Source: an uncultured Clostridia bacterium | GTDB taxonomy: Bacteria; Bacillota; Clostridia; TANB77; CAG-508 | Length of the DNA: 5,781 bases | NCBI GenBank assembly: GCA_947630255.1 | Contig: CANRGU010000077.1 | Location: 1-5,781, forward strand | Reading direction: 5' to 3' | Part shown: in pieces, positions 1 through 5,650 of the stretch | Layout of the letters: every line of letters begins with the position of its first letter | Numbering within the stretch: the stretch's first letter is position 1 | Notes under the pieces: model-generated | Databases searched by the model: none | What the model saw: only the letters and a program-made list of their open reading frames with translations | Told to the model about the DNA's origin: nothing | Translations under genes and position numbers: made by a program

Positions 1-341
1 AGTAAATCTATAAGCCGGGTTCTGTTTAAAACAGCCATTTATCTAGGATATATATTACTATATATCTCAAGCCACCAGTTTAAGAAGACGACGAGCAGTC
101 TTAACCTTCTTATATTTAGGTGTTGCTCCAGATGGGGTTTGCATTGTCCAAATATGTCACCATATCTGCGGTAAGCTCTTACCTCACCTTTTCACCCTTA
201 CCTTCAATAAGGCGGTTATTTTCTGTTGCACTTTCCTTAAGGTTTCCCTTACTGGACGTTATCCAGCATCATTGCTCTGTGGAGCCCGGACTTTCCTCAT
301 GTAGGACCTTGCGGTATCTATACGCGACTGTTCAATTTACT
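1..341 (-). ncRNA. rnpB: RNase P RNA (catalytic RNA of ribonuclease P), type A
   Basis: This is the RNA subunit of RNase P, which removes the 5' leader from pre-tRNAs. On the minus strand the universally conserved blocks appear in order: GAGGAAAGTCCGGGCTC (298-282), the AGGGTGAAAAGGT...GGTAAGAGC region (about 200-168), AGCAACACC (about 127-119) and ACAGAACCCGGCTTAT (25-10). The CCGGG and CCCGG parts of the first and last blocks form helix P4. The ends pair as P1, AGTAAAT (341-335) with ATTTACT (7-1), which sets the 5' end near 341. An all-A/T 8-bp stem (66-59 with 54-47) closed by a GUAA tetraloop fits P18, and a GGU at 76-74 just before GCTTGAG is the likely site that pairs with tRNA CCA. 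The layout follows the E. coli-like type A, not the Bacillus type B. The 3' end coincides with the window edge and may lack a few bases; its terminator lies outside. An open frame on the other strand here is spurious. Confidence 0.97.
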
Positions 342-344
342 CTT

Positions 345-378
345 ATTATATTTTAATCTTTTTTTACTAAAAAGTCAA
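345..378 (-). promoter_or_regulatory. Promoter of rnpB
   Basis: On the minus strand a -35 box TTGACT (378-373) is followed, after 17 bases, by a -10 box TAAAAT (355-350). This places the transcription start at about 343-341, which agrees with the RNA 5' end deduced independently from helix P1. A perfect TATAAT lies slightly downstream (350-345), but its spacer to the -35 would be 22 bases and it would start inside P1, so it is less likely to be the functional -10. The promoter sits 26 bases past the stop codon of the lipoprotein gene. Confidence 0.7.
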
Positions 379-404
379 TAATTGCTTAATTGAAGGAGCT
401 GATT

Positions 405-1337
405 TTAAAGTGTATTAATACTTTCCATTAGGTTTTTATATTTTATATAGAACATTTTTTTATCTTTATATCCTAAGGAATTTTGTAATTCTTTTATTAA
501 TACATATGTTTTATTAACTTTATATTCTTTGTCTTTCATATACTCCATATCGTTTATTAAATTGTTAAATGTTTCTTCACTTTTAGATATATTTGTTTGT
601 ATTTCTGTCCAATTATCTTGTTCGACAAGTGAATATGCATTTATTACATAAGATTTTACTTGTTTTATATTTTGCGTGCTATTTTCTGCGGATATACTAT
701 TTTCAATTTTAGGTATAAATGAATATAGTTTTGCAAGATTTGTTAATGTTTCAGGCTTTTTTTCATCTTTTATACTTAAAATGCTGTCATCTAGCGCACT
801 ACTAAATCCTAATATATCATCATTGTTTACATTTAATGTAGATAAATCTAATATAACTACTCCCCATGCTTCATTTATTATTTCTATTTCATTTTTTATG
901 CTTTTCCAGTCTATATCATTCTCGTCTGATTCCAAAACTGATTTTGGTTCCATCTTAGTTGTTGTTATATTGCTTTTATTGCTCTCGCTTCCCGACTGAT
1001 TTTGGCTATTAGGCTGTTCTTGTTGTCCTTCAGATTCAGGTCCACTACTTCCGCTTCCACCTGATGATTCCCCACTACTACTTGAACTTTCTCCAGATGA
1101 TCCGCTCGATGATTTTTGTCCTAGAGAAATTTCCTCTGAAGTAATTGTATAATTCTGCAATGATATATTGTTTAATTTATTTAATATATTAATAATTTTC
1201 GTATCTAAATAATTTAACTCCTGTGTTATTTTTGATTTAACATCATCTCTATTTGTTTGATTGTCACATCCTGTTAAACTCAATATAACTGTTAATAATA
1301 GAGTAAGCAATAAAAAAATTGCGATAATTTTTTTCAT
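405..1337 (-). CDS. Putative lipoprotein with Ser/Gly-rich linker, function unknown
   Basis: This is a protein of about 310 residues that I do not recognise as a named family. It begins with MKK, a hydrophobic stretch (residues 4-21) and a lipobox LTGC with the cysteine at 24, so it should be a lipid-anchored protein on the outer face of the membrane. Residues 25-75 look helical and polar. Residues 76-123 are a low-complexity linker of Ser, Gly, Glu, Gln and Asn. Residues 130-310 form a predicted helical domain with no Cys and many Lys, Glu and Asn. The open frame begins at a GTG at 1346, but that GTG lies inside the ribosome-binding site AAGGTGG (1349-1343). ATG 1337 (5-base spacing) is preferred, with ATG 1340 (2-base spacing) the alternative. 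The gene lies between rnpB and a divergent small gene, and the context gives no functional hint. An extracellular sensor or cell-wall-associated role would be a guess. Confidence 0.85.
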   Translation of the reverse strand: MKKIIAIFLLLTLLLTVILSLTGCDNQTNRDDVKSKITQELNYLDTKIINILNKLNNISLQNYTITSEEISLGQKSSSGSSGESSSSSGESSGGSGSSGPESEGQQEQPNSQNQSGSESNKSNITTTKMEPKSVLESDENDIDWKSIKNEIEIINEAWGVVILDLSTLNVNNDDILGFSSALDDSILSIKDEKKPETLTNLAKLYSFIPKIENSISAENSTQNIKQVKSYVINAYSLVEQDNWTEIQTNISKSEETFNNLINDMEYMKDKEYKVNKTYVLIKELQNSLGYKDKKMFYIKYKNLMESINTL

Positions 1338-1342
1338 CATAA

Positions 1343-1349
1343 CCACCTT
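1343..1349 (-). promoter_or_regulatory. Ribosome-binding site that decides the lipoprotein start
   Basis: AAGGTGG on the minus strand lies 5 bases before ATG 1337 and 2 bases before ATG 1340. The in-frame GTG at 1346-1344 is part of this site and so cannot be the start. One arm of a 6-bp inverted repeat (1348-1353) overlaps the first two bases of the site. Confidence 0.7.
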
Positions 1350-1365
1350 GGAATATTATTTCCAA
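1348..1365. repeat. Perfect inverted repeat TTGGAA-N6-TTCCAA
   Basis: TTGGAA (1348-1353) and TTCCAA (1360-1365) are perfect inverted copies separated by TATTAT. The element lies in the intergenic region between the divergent lipoprotein and small hypothetical genes and touches the lipoprotein ribosome-binding site. It could be a protein-binding operator, since the dyad spacing suits a dimeric regulator, or a small hairpin in the lipoprotein leader RNA. The sequence does not distinguish these, and in AT-rich DNA it could be chance. Confidence 0.5.
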
Positions 1366-1454
1366 TATATTTACATTTATTCTCTTGTATAACATTATAA
1401 ATAATTGAAATACTAGTTTATATATTGAAAATGTCTTAAATGGAGGTTTAGTTT

Positions 1455-1739
1455 GTGAGTGTAATAGTTAATTTATACAGTAAAAAAGCTAATGAAATTT
1501 ACAATTTTTTAAAAAAATTTTCTCCAAATGAACATTTAGATGATAAAAATTTACTAGAATGGAAAAAAGAATACAATAATCCTATAGAGATTGCCGATAT
1601 TGTTGGTGTTTTTATAGATAATAATGATAAATTTGACATTAATATGTGGATTAGTTTAGATAAAGACTTTTTTGTAAATATAACAGACCATAACTCAGAC
1701 CAAATAATAAGATACCTGTTTGAAAGGTATCCTTATTAA
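1455..1739 (+). CDS. Small hypothetical protein, 94 residues
   Basis: This is the only convincing plus-strand gene. It starts with GTG at 1455, 8 bases after a good ribosome-binding site TGGAGG (1441-1446), and ends with TAA. The protein begins MSVIVNLYSK, has mixed hydrophobic and charged composition, no signal peptide, no membrane segment and no cysteines, and ends in a segment rich in aromatic residues (IIRYLFERYPY). It is probably a compact alpha/beta cytoplasmic protein. It resembles, from memory only, small conserved hypothetical proteins of Clostridia, and I cannot assign a function. It is divergent from the lipoprotein gene and converges on the zinc-ribbon gene with 3 bases between stop codons. 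No convincing promoter is visible in the 1380-1440 region, only A/T-rich -10-like strings such as TATATT (1421-1426) without a matching -35. Confidence 0.8.
   Translation: MSVIVNLYSKKANEIYNFLKKFSPNEHLDDKNLLEWKKEYNNPIEIADIVGVFIDNNDKFDINMWISLDKDFFVNITDHNSDQIIRYLFERYPY
1705..1738. terminator. Possible hairpin terminator between convergent genes
   Basis: The last codons and stop of the small plus-strand gene contain an imperfect hairpin. TAATAAGATACC (1705-1716) pairs with GGTATC (1726-1731) and TTATTA (1733-1738), with a single bulged C at 1732 and a 9-base loop. The gap between the convergent genes is only 3 bases, so any terminator here must overlap coding sequence. The U-rich tail is poor (AAGTTTATTCTTT on the plus side, no run on the minus side), so the terminator role is uncertain. 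Confidence 0.35.
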
Positions 1740-1742
1740 AGT

Positions 1743-2207
1743 TTATTCTTTATTATTTTTTTGTTGTAACTCTTCTTTTACAATTTCTGCCTCTTTTTCA
1801 TTTTGTGGAGATATTTCAGAATGTTCTAATTTTTCTTCAGCCTTTTCGAAAACAGTTTTTTCGTTTGTTTGTTTTTCCCCGCATTTTGGACAAAAATTTG
1901 CCTCTTTTTCTATTTCTGCATAGCAGTTTTCGCATTGTTTTTTATTATTTAAAAATAATATTTCTTTTCTTGCATCTTCTATTTCTCTAGTTATTTTGTC
2001 TATTTTTATGCAACTTCTCTTTATTGGTTTTTCTATATCTATATTTTCTTCCCTTACATGATTTTCGTAAATTCTTCTGCCAATTGATTTATAAATTTCG
2101 CCTATTTCTTGTTTGTTTTCTGCTATTTTCATTTTCAATTTTGCTTCTTTTGTAATTTTATATGTTGTTTCGGTTGTCTTTTTTCCTAAATAATTTAAAA
2201 ATCCCAT
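1743..2207 (-). CDS. Zinc-ribbon domain protein of unknown function
   Basis: This is a 154-residue protein starting MGFLNYLGKK. Residues 1-90 are Lys/Glu-rich and probably long helical or coiled-coil, with a short conserved-looking stretch around IYKSIGRRIYENHVREE (residues 38-54). A zinc ribbon follows: C92-x2-C95-x10-C106-x2-C109, in the contexts CENC and CPKCG. The C-terminal tail of about 45 residues is Glu/Lys/Gln-rich and probably disordered. No signal peptide or membrane segment is seen, so it is likely cytoplasmic. Similar helix-plus-zinc-ribbon proteins are common in Clostridia and have no assigned function. The frame is open to an ATG at 2243, but AAGGAGG (2221-2215) lies 7 bases before ATG 2207, which is the better start. 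It lies 135 bases downstream of gpsA, on the same strand but behind a leader hairpin, so it may be transcribed separately. Confidence 0.88.
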   Translation of the reverse strand: MGFLNYLGKKTTETTYKITKEAKLKMKIAENKQEIGEIYKSIGRRIYENHVREENIDIEKPIKRSCIKIDKITREIEDARKEILFLNNKKQCENCYAEIEKEANFCPKCGEKQTNEKTVFEKAEEKLEHSEISPQNEKEAEIVKEELQQKNNKE

Positions 2208-2214
2208 TTGGTTT

Positions 2215-2221
2215 CCTCCTT
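2215..2221 (-). promoter_or_regulatory. Ribosome-binding site that decides the zinc-ribbon gene start
   Basis: A perfect AAGGAGG on the minus strand lies 7 bases before ATG 2207. It lies inside the longer open frame that begins at 2243, which argues against that upstream start. The base of the leader hairpin (2223-2297) ends one base before this site. Confidence 0.85.
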
Positions 2222-2222
2222 C

Positions 2223-2297
2223 AAAACTTGAAAAGTTTCGCATTTCAAGCTCTTAGCTCTTTGACTTGATGCTTAGAGCATTAACTTTTCAATTTTT
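2223..2297 (-). repeat. Long imperfect hairpin in the leader of the zinc-ribbon gene
   Basis: Arms 2228-2237 (TTGAAAAGTT) and 2283-2292 (AACTTTTCAA) are perfect 10-base inverted copies. Past one mismatch (2227/2293), four more A-T pairs extend the stem to 2223 and 2297. Inside, GCAT and CAAG (2240-2243, 2246-2249) pair with CTTGATGC (2265-2272) with a two-base bulge. A competing small hairpin ATGCT-tag-AGCAT (2269-2281) uses some of the same bases. The apical part contains a tandem heptamer AGCTCTT (2248-2261). In the minus-strand RNA this would fold immediately upstream of the ribosome-binding site. It does not match a riboswitch or T-box that I recognise. It might also act as a weak end to the gpsA transcript, but no clear U-tract follows. 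Confidence 0.55.
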
Positions 2298-2342
2298 ACT
2301 TTTAATTATTAGTTAGTTTAACCAAATTTAGACTTTTCTATT

Positions 2343-3332
2343 CTAATCTTCTTGTTTTCTTTCTCGTGTCATAAGTTGCATTACTGCAGTTTTAGGATCT
2401 AAATTATTATACAAAATGTCGTAAATGCTTTTAACTATTGGCATTTCTATATCATATTTTTTTGAAAGTTCATATGCAATTTCTATATTGTCTATTGCTT
2501 CAATTGTCATGCCTATTTCTTGTTTTGCTTCTTCTATTGTTTTTCCTTGACCTATAAGCATTCCTGCTCTTCTATTTCTACTGTGATTGCTTAAACAAGT
2601 TACAATTAAATCGCCAAGTCCTGTTAAGCCATAAATAGTTTTTACGTCTCCTCCCATTTTTACACTTAATTTTGCCATTTCTGAAAGTCCTCTTGTTAGA
2701 AGTGCTGCAAATGTATTATCTCCTAATTTTAGGCCTACAATTGTTCCTGCGCAAAAAGCAATTATGTTTTTTAACGCACCTCCAAGTTCTGCTCCTTTAA
2801 TGTCATTTGATGTATATATTCTTAGTTCTTCATTCATAAAAGTATTTTGCACATTGTCTAAAACGTCTTGATATTTTGATGCTATTACTAGTGCAGTAGG
2901 AATTCCTATAGATACTTCCTCTGCATGACTTGGTCCTGAAAGTCCACCGATTTTTGAGTTTGGCAATTCCTCTTCTACTACTTCATTTAATGTATATAAT
3001 GTTTCTTTTTCAAATCCTTTTGAACAAATTATAATTTGTTGATTTGTTACATATTTTTTAAATTTAGATACTGTCTCTCTTACAGCTTTAGATGGGGTTA
3101 CAATTAAAATCATTTCTGAATCTTTTATTGCACTTTCAAAATCTGTTACACAAACAATACCATTTGGTACATGTACATTAGGTAAAAACATACATTTTCT
3201 TTCATTATTTATTAAATCAGCTTCTTCTTGTTTGTATGACCATATTTTTATATTATGTCCCATTTTTGCTAGATGGATTCCTAATGCTACTCCCCAGCTA
3301 CCGCTTCCTATTATACAAATATTTTTATTCAT
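2343..3332 (-). CDS. gpsA: Glycerol-3-phosphate dehydrogenase [NAD(P)+]
   Basis: This cytoplasmic enzyme reduces dihydroxyacetone phosphate to sn-glycerol-3-phosphate, the backbone for phospholipids. The 329-residue length is typical for bacterial GpsA. The N-terminal Rossmann fold has the GSGSWG nucleotide-binding loop (residues 9-14). Further family motifs are SKG at 104-106, GPSHAEEV at 133-140, LKN at 187-189 with the catalytic lysine K188, TGLGDL at 237-242 and SRNRRAG at 251-257, which contributes to phosphate and substrate binding. The start at ATG 3332 is supported by AAAGGA (3346-3341), 8 bases upstream, and the stop is TAG. It follows plsY by 45 bases on the same strand with no evident terminator between, so it is probably cotranscribed as the last gene of der-plsY-gpsA and supplies the substrate of PlsY. 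All key residues seen are intact. Confidence 0.97.
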   Translation of the reverse strand: MNKNICIIGSGSWGVALGIHLAKMGHNIKIWSYKQEEADLINNERKCMFLPNVHVPNGIVCVTDFESAIKDSEMILIVTPSKAVRETVSKFKKYVTNQQIIICSKGFEKETLYTLNEVVEEELPNSKIGGLSGPSHAEEVSIGIPTALVIASKYQDVLDNVQNTFMNEELRIYTSNDIKGAELGGALKNIIAFCAGTIVGLKLGDNTFAALLTRGLSEMAKLSVKMGGDVKTIYGLTGLGDLIVTCLSNHSRNRRAGMLIGQGKTIEEAKQEIGMTIEAIDNIEIAYELSKKYDIEMPIVKSIYDILYNNLDPKTAVMQLMTRERKQED

Positions 3333-3377
3333 TTGTTTTTTCCTTTCTTAAATAAATTGTAATTTGTTATTGAAATT

Positions 3378-3992
3378 TTATTTCTTAAAACTTAATTTGT
3401 TTTCTGTACCATTCTTTATTCTTTTTATATTCTCTCTGTGATTAAATATAACTAATAATGCAATAAGTATACTAATAATAATAGCTTTTATATCAACCTC
3501 AGCCATAAATATAGTTAATATTGGATAAAGAATAGCTGATAATATTGAACCTACAGATACCATTTTCGTAACTGCTATTAATATTATTGCAAATATTAAG
3601 CATATTAGACCAATTTTCCAATTTAATGTTATTAGAATTCCTAATGCTGTTGCAACACCTTTTCCGCCTCTGAATTCAAAAAATATTGGAAATGTATGTC
3701 CGAGTATTGCAAAGAATCCAGCTAAGTATTTTAACAATTCTACGTCTGCATCTATCCAAATTTCGCCTGCAATAATTGCTATTAAAATTGCAATAACTCC
3801 TTTTAAGATATCACATAGCAAAGTTAATAAAGCAACATTTTTTCCTACTGTTCGAAGTACATTTGTTGCTCCTGCATTTCCACTTCCCTTTTCTCTTACA
3901 TCAAATCCTGCAAATTTTCTACTAAATATAACTGAAAAGCTTATACTTCCTATAAAATAAGCTATTATAGAAACTACAATATATATTACCAT
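3378..3992 (-). CDS. plsY: Glycerol-3-phosphate acyltransferase PlsY (acyl-phosphate dependent)
   Basis: This is an integral membrane enzyme that transfers an acyl group from acyl-phosphate to sn-glycerol-3-phosphate, giving lysophosphatidic acid, the first committed step of phospholipid synthesis in Gram-positive bacteria. At 204 residues it is normal in size. Several hydrophobic segments are visible (about 3-20, 53-76, 86-100, 112-142, 145-163 and 167-184). The three family motifs are present: GSGNAGATN (36-44), GHTFPIFFEFRGGKGVAT (98-115) and NHRENIKRIKNGTE (184-197). The start at ATG 3992 has GGAGG 8 bases upstream, lying within the 3' end of der. The stop codon of der is only 3 bases away, which suggests translational coupling. 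The acyl-phosphate donor would come from PlsX, which is not in this window. Confidence 0.97.
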   Translation of the reverse strand: MVIYIVVSIIAYFIGSISFSVIFSRKFAGFDVREKGSGNAGATNVLRTVGKNVALLTLLCDILKGVIAILIAIIAGEIWIDADVELLKYLAGFFAILGHTFPIFFEFRGGKGVATALGILITLNWKIGLICLIFAIILIAVTKMVSVGSILSAILYPILTIFMAEVDIKAIIISILIALLVIFNHRENIKRIKNGTENKLSFKK

Positions 3993-3995
3993 TTA

Positions 3996-5324
3996 TTAAT
4001 CCTCCTTTTCACCTTTTTCTCTTGATATTACTCTTATTGGAGTTCCTTCTAATCCAAAATTTGTTCTTATTTGGTTTACTAAATATCTTTCATAAGAGAA
4101 ATGAAATAGTGATTTGTTATTTACGAACACTACAAATGTAGGTGGTTTTGTCGAAGCCTGTGTTGCATATAATATTTTTAGTCTTCTTCCCTTATCTGTA
4201 GGTGGTTGCACTACTGCTATTGCCTCATTTATAACTTGATTAAGCATTGACGTAGATACTCTCATAGCATTATTTGATGCTACTTTATTTATTAATTCAA
4301 ATAGTTTATCTACTCTTTGACCAGTTTTTGCTGATATAAATAAAATTGGTGCATAAGTTAAATATCCTAATTTATTGTATACTTCTTTTTTATAGTTTTC
4401 TAATGTACCAGTTGCTTTTTCAACTTCATCCCATTTATTTACTACTATAATAACACCTTTACCTGCCTCATGTGCTTCTCCTGCAATTTTTGTGTCTTGC
4501 TCTGTTACTCCTTCTGTTGCATCTATAAGTAATAAACAGACATCAGCTCTTTCTATTGCTAAAAGTGATCTCATTATACTATATTTTTCTACTGATTCAG
4601 ATATTTTATTTTTCTTTCTAATTCCTGCAGTATCTATAAAATTGTATTTGCCTTTGTCATTTTCAAAATATGAATCTATTGCGTCACGGGTAGTTCCGGC
4701 AATATCACTTACTATAACTCTATTTTCTCCTAAAATTTTATTTACTAATGATGATTTACCAACATTTGGCTTACCTATTACTGCAACATTTATTATTTCA
4801 TTATCTTCCTCATTTTCATCTTTTAGAGGAAGTTCTTCATATATTGCGTCTAGCACATCTCCTATGCCTAAAGCATTTGTAGATGACACTGGATATGGCT
4901 CTCCGAGTCCTAAATTATAAAATTCATAAATATCATCGCTTGTTTTTCCAAAATTATCTGCTTTATTGCATACTAATATTATCTTCTTTTTTGATTTTCG
5001 AAGCATCAATGCAATTTCTTCATCCGCAGGAGTTACACCCTGTTTCATATCTGTTAAAAATATTATTACATCAGCTATATTTATTGCAATATTTGCTTGT
5101 GTTTTCATTTGAGACAAAATTATATCGTTTGAATCTGGTTCAATTCCTCCTGTATCTATTAATGTAAAGTTTCTTCCTCTCCAATTAGCTTCTCCATATA
5201 CCCTATCTCTAGTTACACCTGGCAAATCTTCTACAATAGATAATTTTTGTCCTATTATATAATTAAAAAATGTTGATTTACCAACATTTGGTTTACCAAT
5301 TATTGCAACCATTGGTTTTGACAT
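3996..5324 (-). CDS. der: Ribosome-assembly GTPase Der (EngA)
   Basis: Der is an essential GTPase with two GTP-binding domains in tandem that acts in maturation of the 50S ribosomal subunit. At 442 residues it is of family length. Domain 1 has GKPNVGKS (10-17), DTGG (57-60) and NKAD (120-123). Domain 2 has GKPNVGKSS (184-192), DTAG (231-234), NKWD (296-299) and SAK (331-333). The C-terminal 90 or so residues form the KH-like RNA-binding domain, followed by a charged tail. The open frame reaches a GTG at 5333, but that codon overlaps the ribosome-binding site AAGGTG (5336-5331). ATG 5324 has a 6-base spacing and gives MSKPMVAIIGKPNVGKS, the usual start for this family. It is the first gene of the probable der-plsY-gpsA operon, with its own promoter after the rpmF terminator. 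Confidence 0.97.
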   Translation of the reverse strand: MSKPMVAIIGKPNVGKSTFFNYIIGQKLSIVEDLPGVTRDRVYGEANWRGRNFTLIDTGGIEPDSNDIILSQMKTQANIAINIADVIIFLTDMKQGVTPADEEIALMLRKSKKKIILVCNKADNFGKTSDDIYEFYNLGLGEPYPVSSTNALGIGDVLDAIYEELPLKDENEEDNEIINVAVIGKPNVGKSSLVNKILGENRVIVSDIAGTTRDAIDSYFENDKGKYNFIDTAGIRKKNKISESVEKYSIMRSLLAIERADVCLLLIDATEGVTEQDTKIAGEAHEAGKGVIIVVNKWDEVEKATGTLENYKKEVYNKLGYLTYAPILFISAKTGQRVDKLFELINKVASNNAMRVSTSMLNQVINEAIAVVQPPTDKGRRLKILYATQASTKPPTFVVFVNNKSLFHFSYERYLVNQIRTNFGLEGTPIRVISREKGEKED

Positions 5325-5330
5325 TATTCT

Positions 5331-5336
5331 CACCTT
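5331..5336 (-). promoter_or_regulatory. Ribosome-binding site that decides the der start
   Basis: AAGGTG on the minus strand lies 6 bases before ATG 5324. The apparent upstream GTG start (5333) is made from the last bases of this same site and the base that follows it plus neighbouring sequence, so it is not a credible initiation codon. Confidence 0.75.
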
Positions 5337-5351
5337 TTTCTTTCGCTAAGT

Positions 5352-5380
5352 ATTTTATATCATATTAAGGCTTTAGTCAA
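5352..5380 (-). promoter_or_regulatory. Promoter of the der-plsY-gpsA operon
   Basis: On the minus strand TTGACT (5380-5375), a 17-base spacer and TAAAAT (5357-5352) form a sigma-A-type promoter. A TG dinucleotide at 5362-5361 followed by TATAAA (5359-5354) gives an alternative extended -10 reading. The predicted start is about 5345, leaving a leader of roughly 20 bases before der. The -35 box lies two bases past the U-tract of the rpmF terminator. Both hexamers and the spacer length equal those of the rnpB promoter in this window. Confidence 0.65.
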
Positions 5381-5381
5381 T

Positions 5382-5408
5382 AAAAAAAATGCCTTAAGTT
5401 TAGGCATC
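5382..5408 (-). terminator. Intrinsic terminator of rpmF
   Basis: The minus-strand RNA has stem ATGCCT (5407-5402) with AGGCAT (5394-5389), a 7-base loop and then a run of seven further U residues (5388-5382). The 5' arm overlaps the last two codons and the stop of rpmF (GAT GCC TAA). A T-run on the plus strand (5409-5415) makes the element symmetrical, but no plus-strand gene needs it here. Confidence 0.8.
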
Positions 5409-5582
5409 TTTTTTTGCTATTATTTCTTTTCCATCATAATATCCACAATTATCACATACTCTGTGTGGTAATACTGGTTCTCCACAATGTTTACATGTTG
5501 CTATATTTGGTTTTTCTAATTTCCATGTTGATCTTTTTAAATGAGTTCTTTGTTTTGACCATCTTCTTTTTGGTTGTGCCAT
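5400..5582 (-). CDS. rpmF: 50S ribosomal protein L32, zinc-binding form
   Basis: L32 is a small component of the large ribosomal subunit. The 60-residue protein starts MAQPKRRWSKQRTH, the characteristic basic N-terminus of L32. It carries a zinc-binding set C30-x2-C33-x9-C43-x2-C46, in the contexts CKHCGEPVLPHRVCDNCG, then a short GYYDGKEI tail. All four cysteines are present, so this is the zinc-dependent form and not the cysteine-free paralogue some bacteria use under zinc limitation. The frame is open to an ATG at 5606, but AAGGAGGG (5597-5590) lies 7 bases before ATG 5582 and the family start matches, so 5582 is chosen. It appears to be its own transcription unit, with a strong promoter upstream and a terminator overlapping its stop codon. 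Confidence 0.97.
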   Translation of the reverse strand: MAQPKRRWSKQRTHLKRSTWKLEKPNIATCKHCGEPVLPHRVCDNCGYYDGKEIIAKKDA

Positions 5583-5589
5583 TTCTATT

Positions 5590-5597
5590 CCCTCCTT
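5590..5597 (-). promoter_or_regulatory. Ribosome-binding site that decides the rpmF start
   Basis: AAGGAGGG on the minus strand lies 7 bases before ATG 5582. It is a near-perfect match to the 16S rRNA anti-SD, as expected for a highly translated ribosomal protein gene, and it excludes the upstream in-frame ATG at 5606. Confidence 0.85.
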
Positions 5598-5650
5598 GCT
5601 ATTCAAAGATATCTATATATCTATTCTCTTATTTTTTTATGAACTATAAT

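Noticed and set aside
120..356. Plus-strand open frame of 78 codons
   Set aside because: It lies within the RNase P RNA gene on the opposite strand; the conserved RNA blocks explain the sequence.
676..999. Plus-strand open frame opposite the lipoprotein gene
   Set aside because: There is no ribosome-binding site, and the minus-strand frame has a coherent signal peptide, lipobox and longer open frame.
1021..1120. Repeat array in the Ser/Gly-coding region
   Set aside because: The DNA shows only irregular low-complexity codon repetition with no fixed unit or spacers, so it is neither a CRISPR array nor a tandem repeat of defined period.
1394..1422. Perfect TATAAT on the minus strand (1399-1394) as a lipoprotein promoter
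   Set aside because: No acceptable -35 box lies 16-18 bases upstream and there is no TG extension; in sequence this A/T-rich such strings are expected by chance. It remains possible but unsupported.
1720..1990. Two plus-strand open frames opposite the zinc-ribbon gene
   Set aside because: They mirror the Lys/Glu-rich coding of the minus strand as Phe/Ser-rich peptides, and the minus frame has a zinc ribbon and a perfect ribosome-binding site.
4492..5167. Two plus-strand open frames opposite der
   Set aside because: They are antisense shadows of der, which has full family motifs in its own frame, and they lack ribosome-binding sites.
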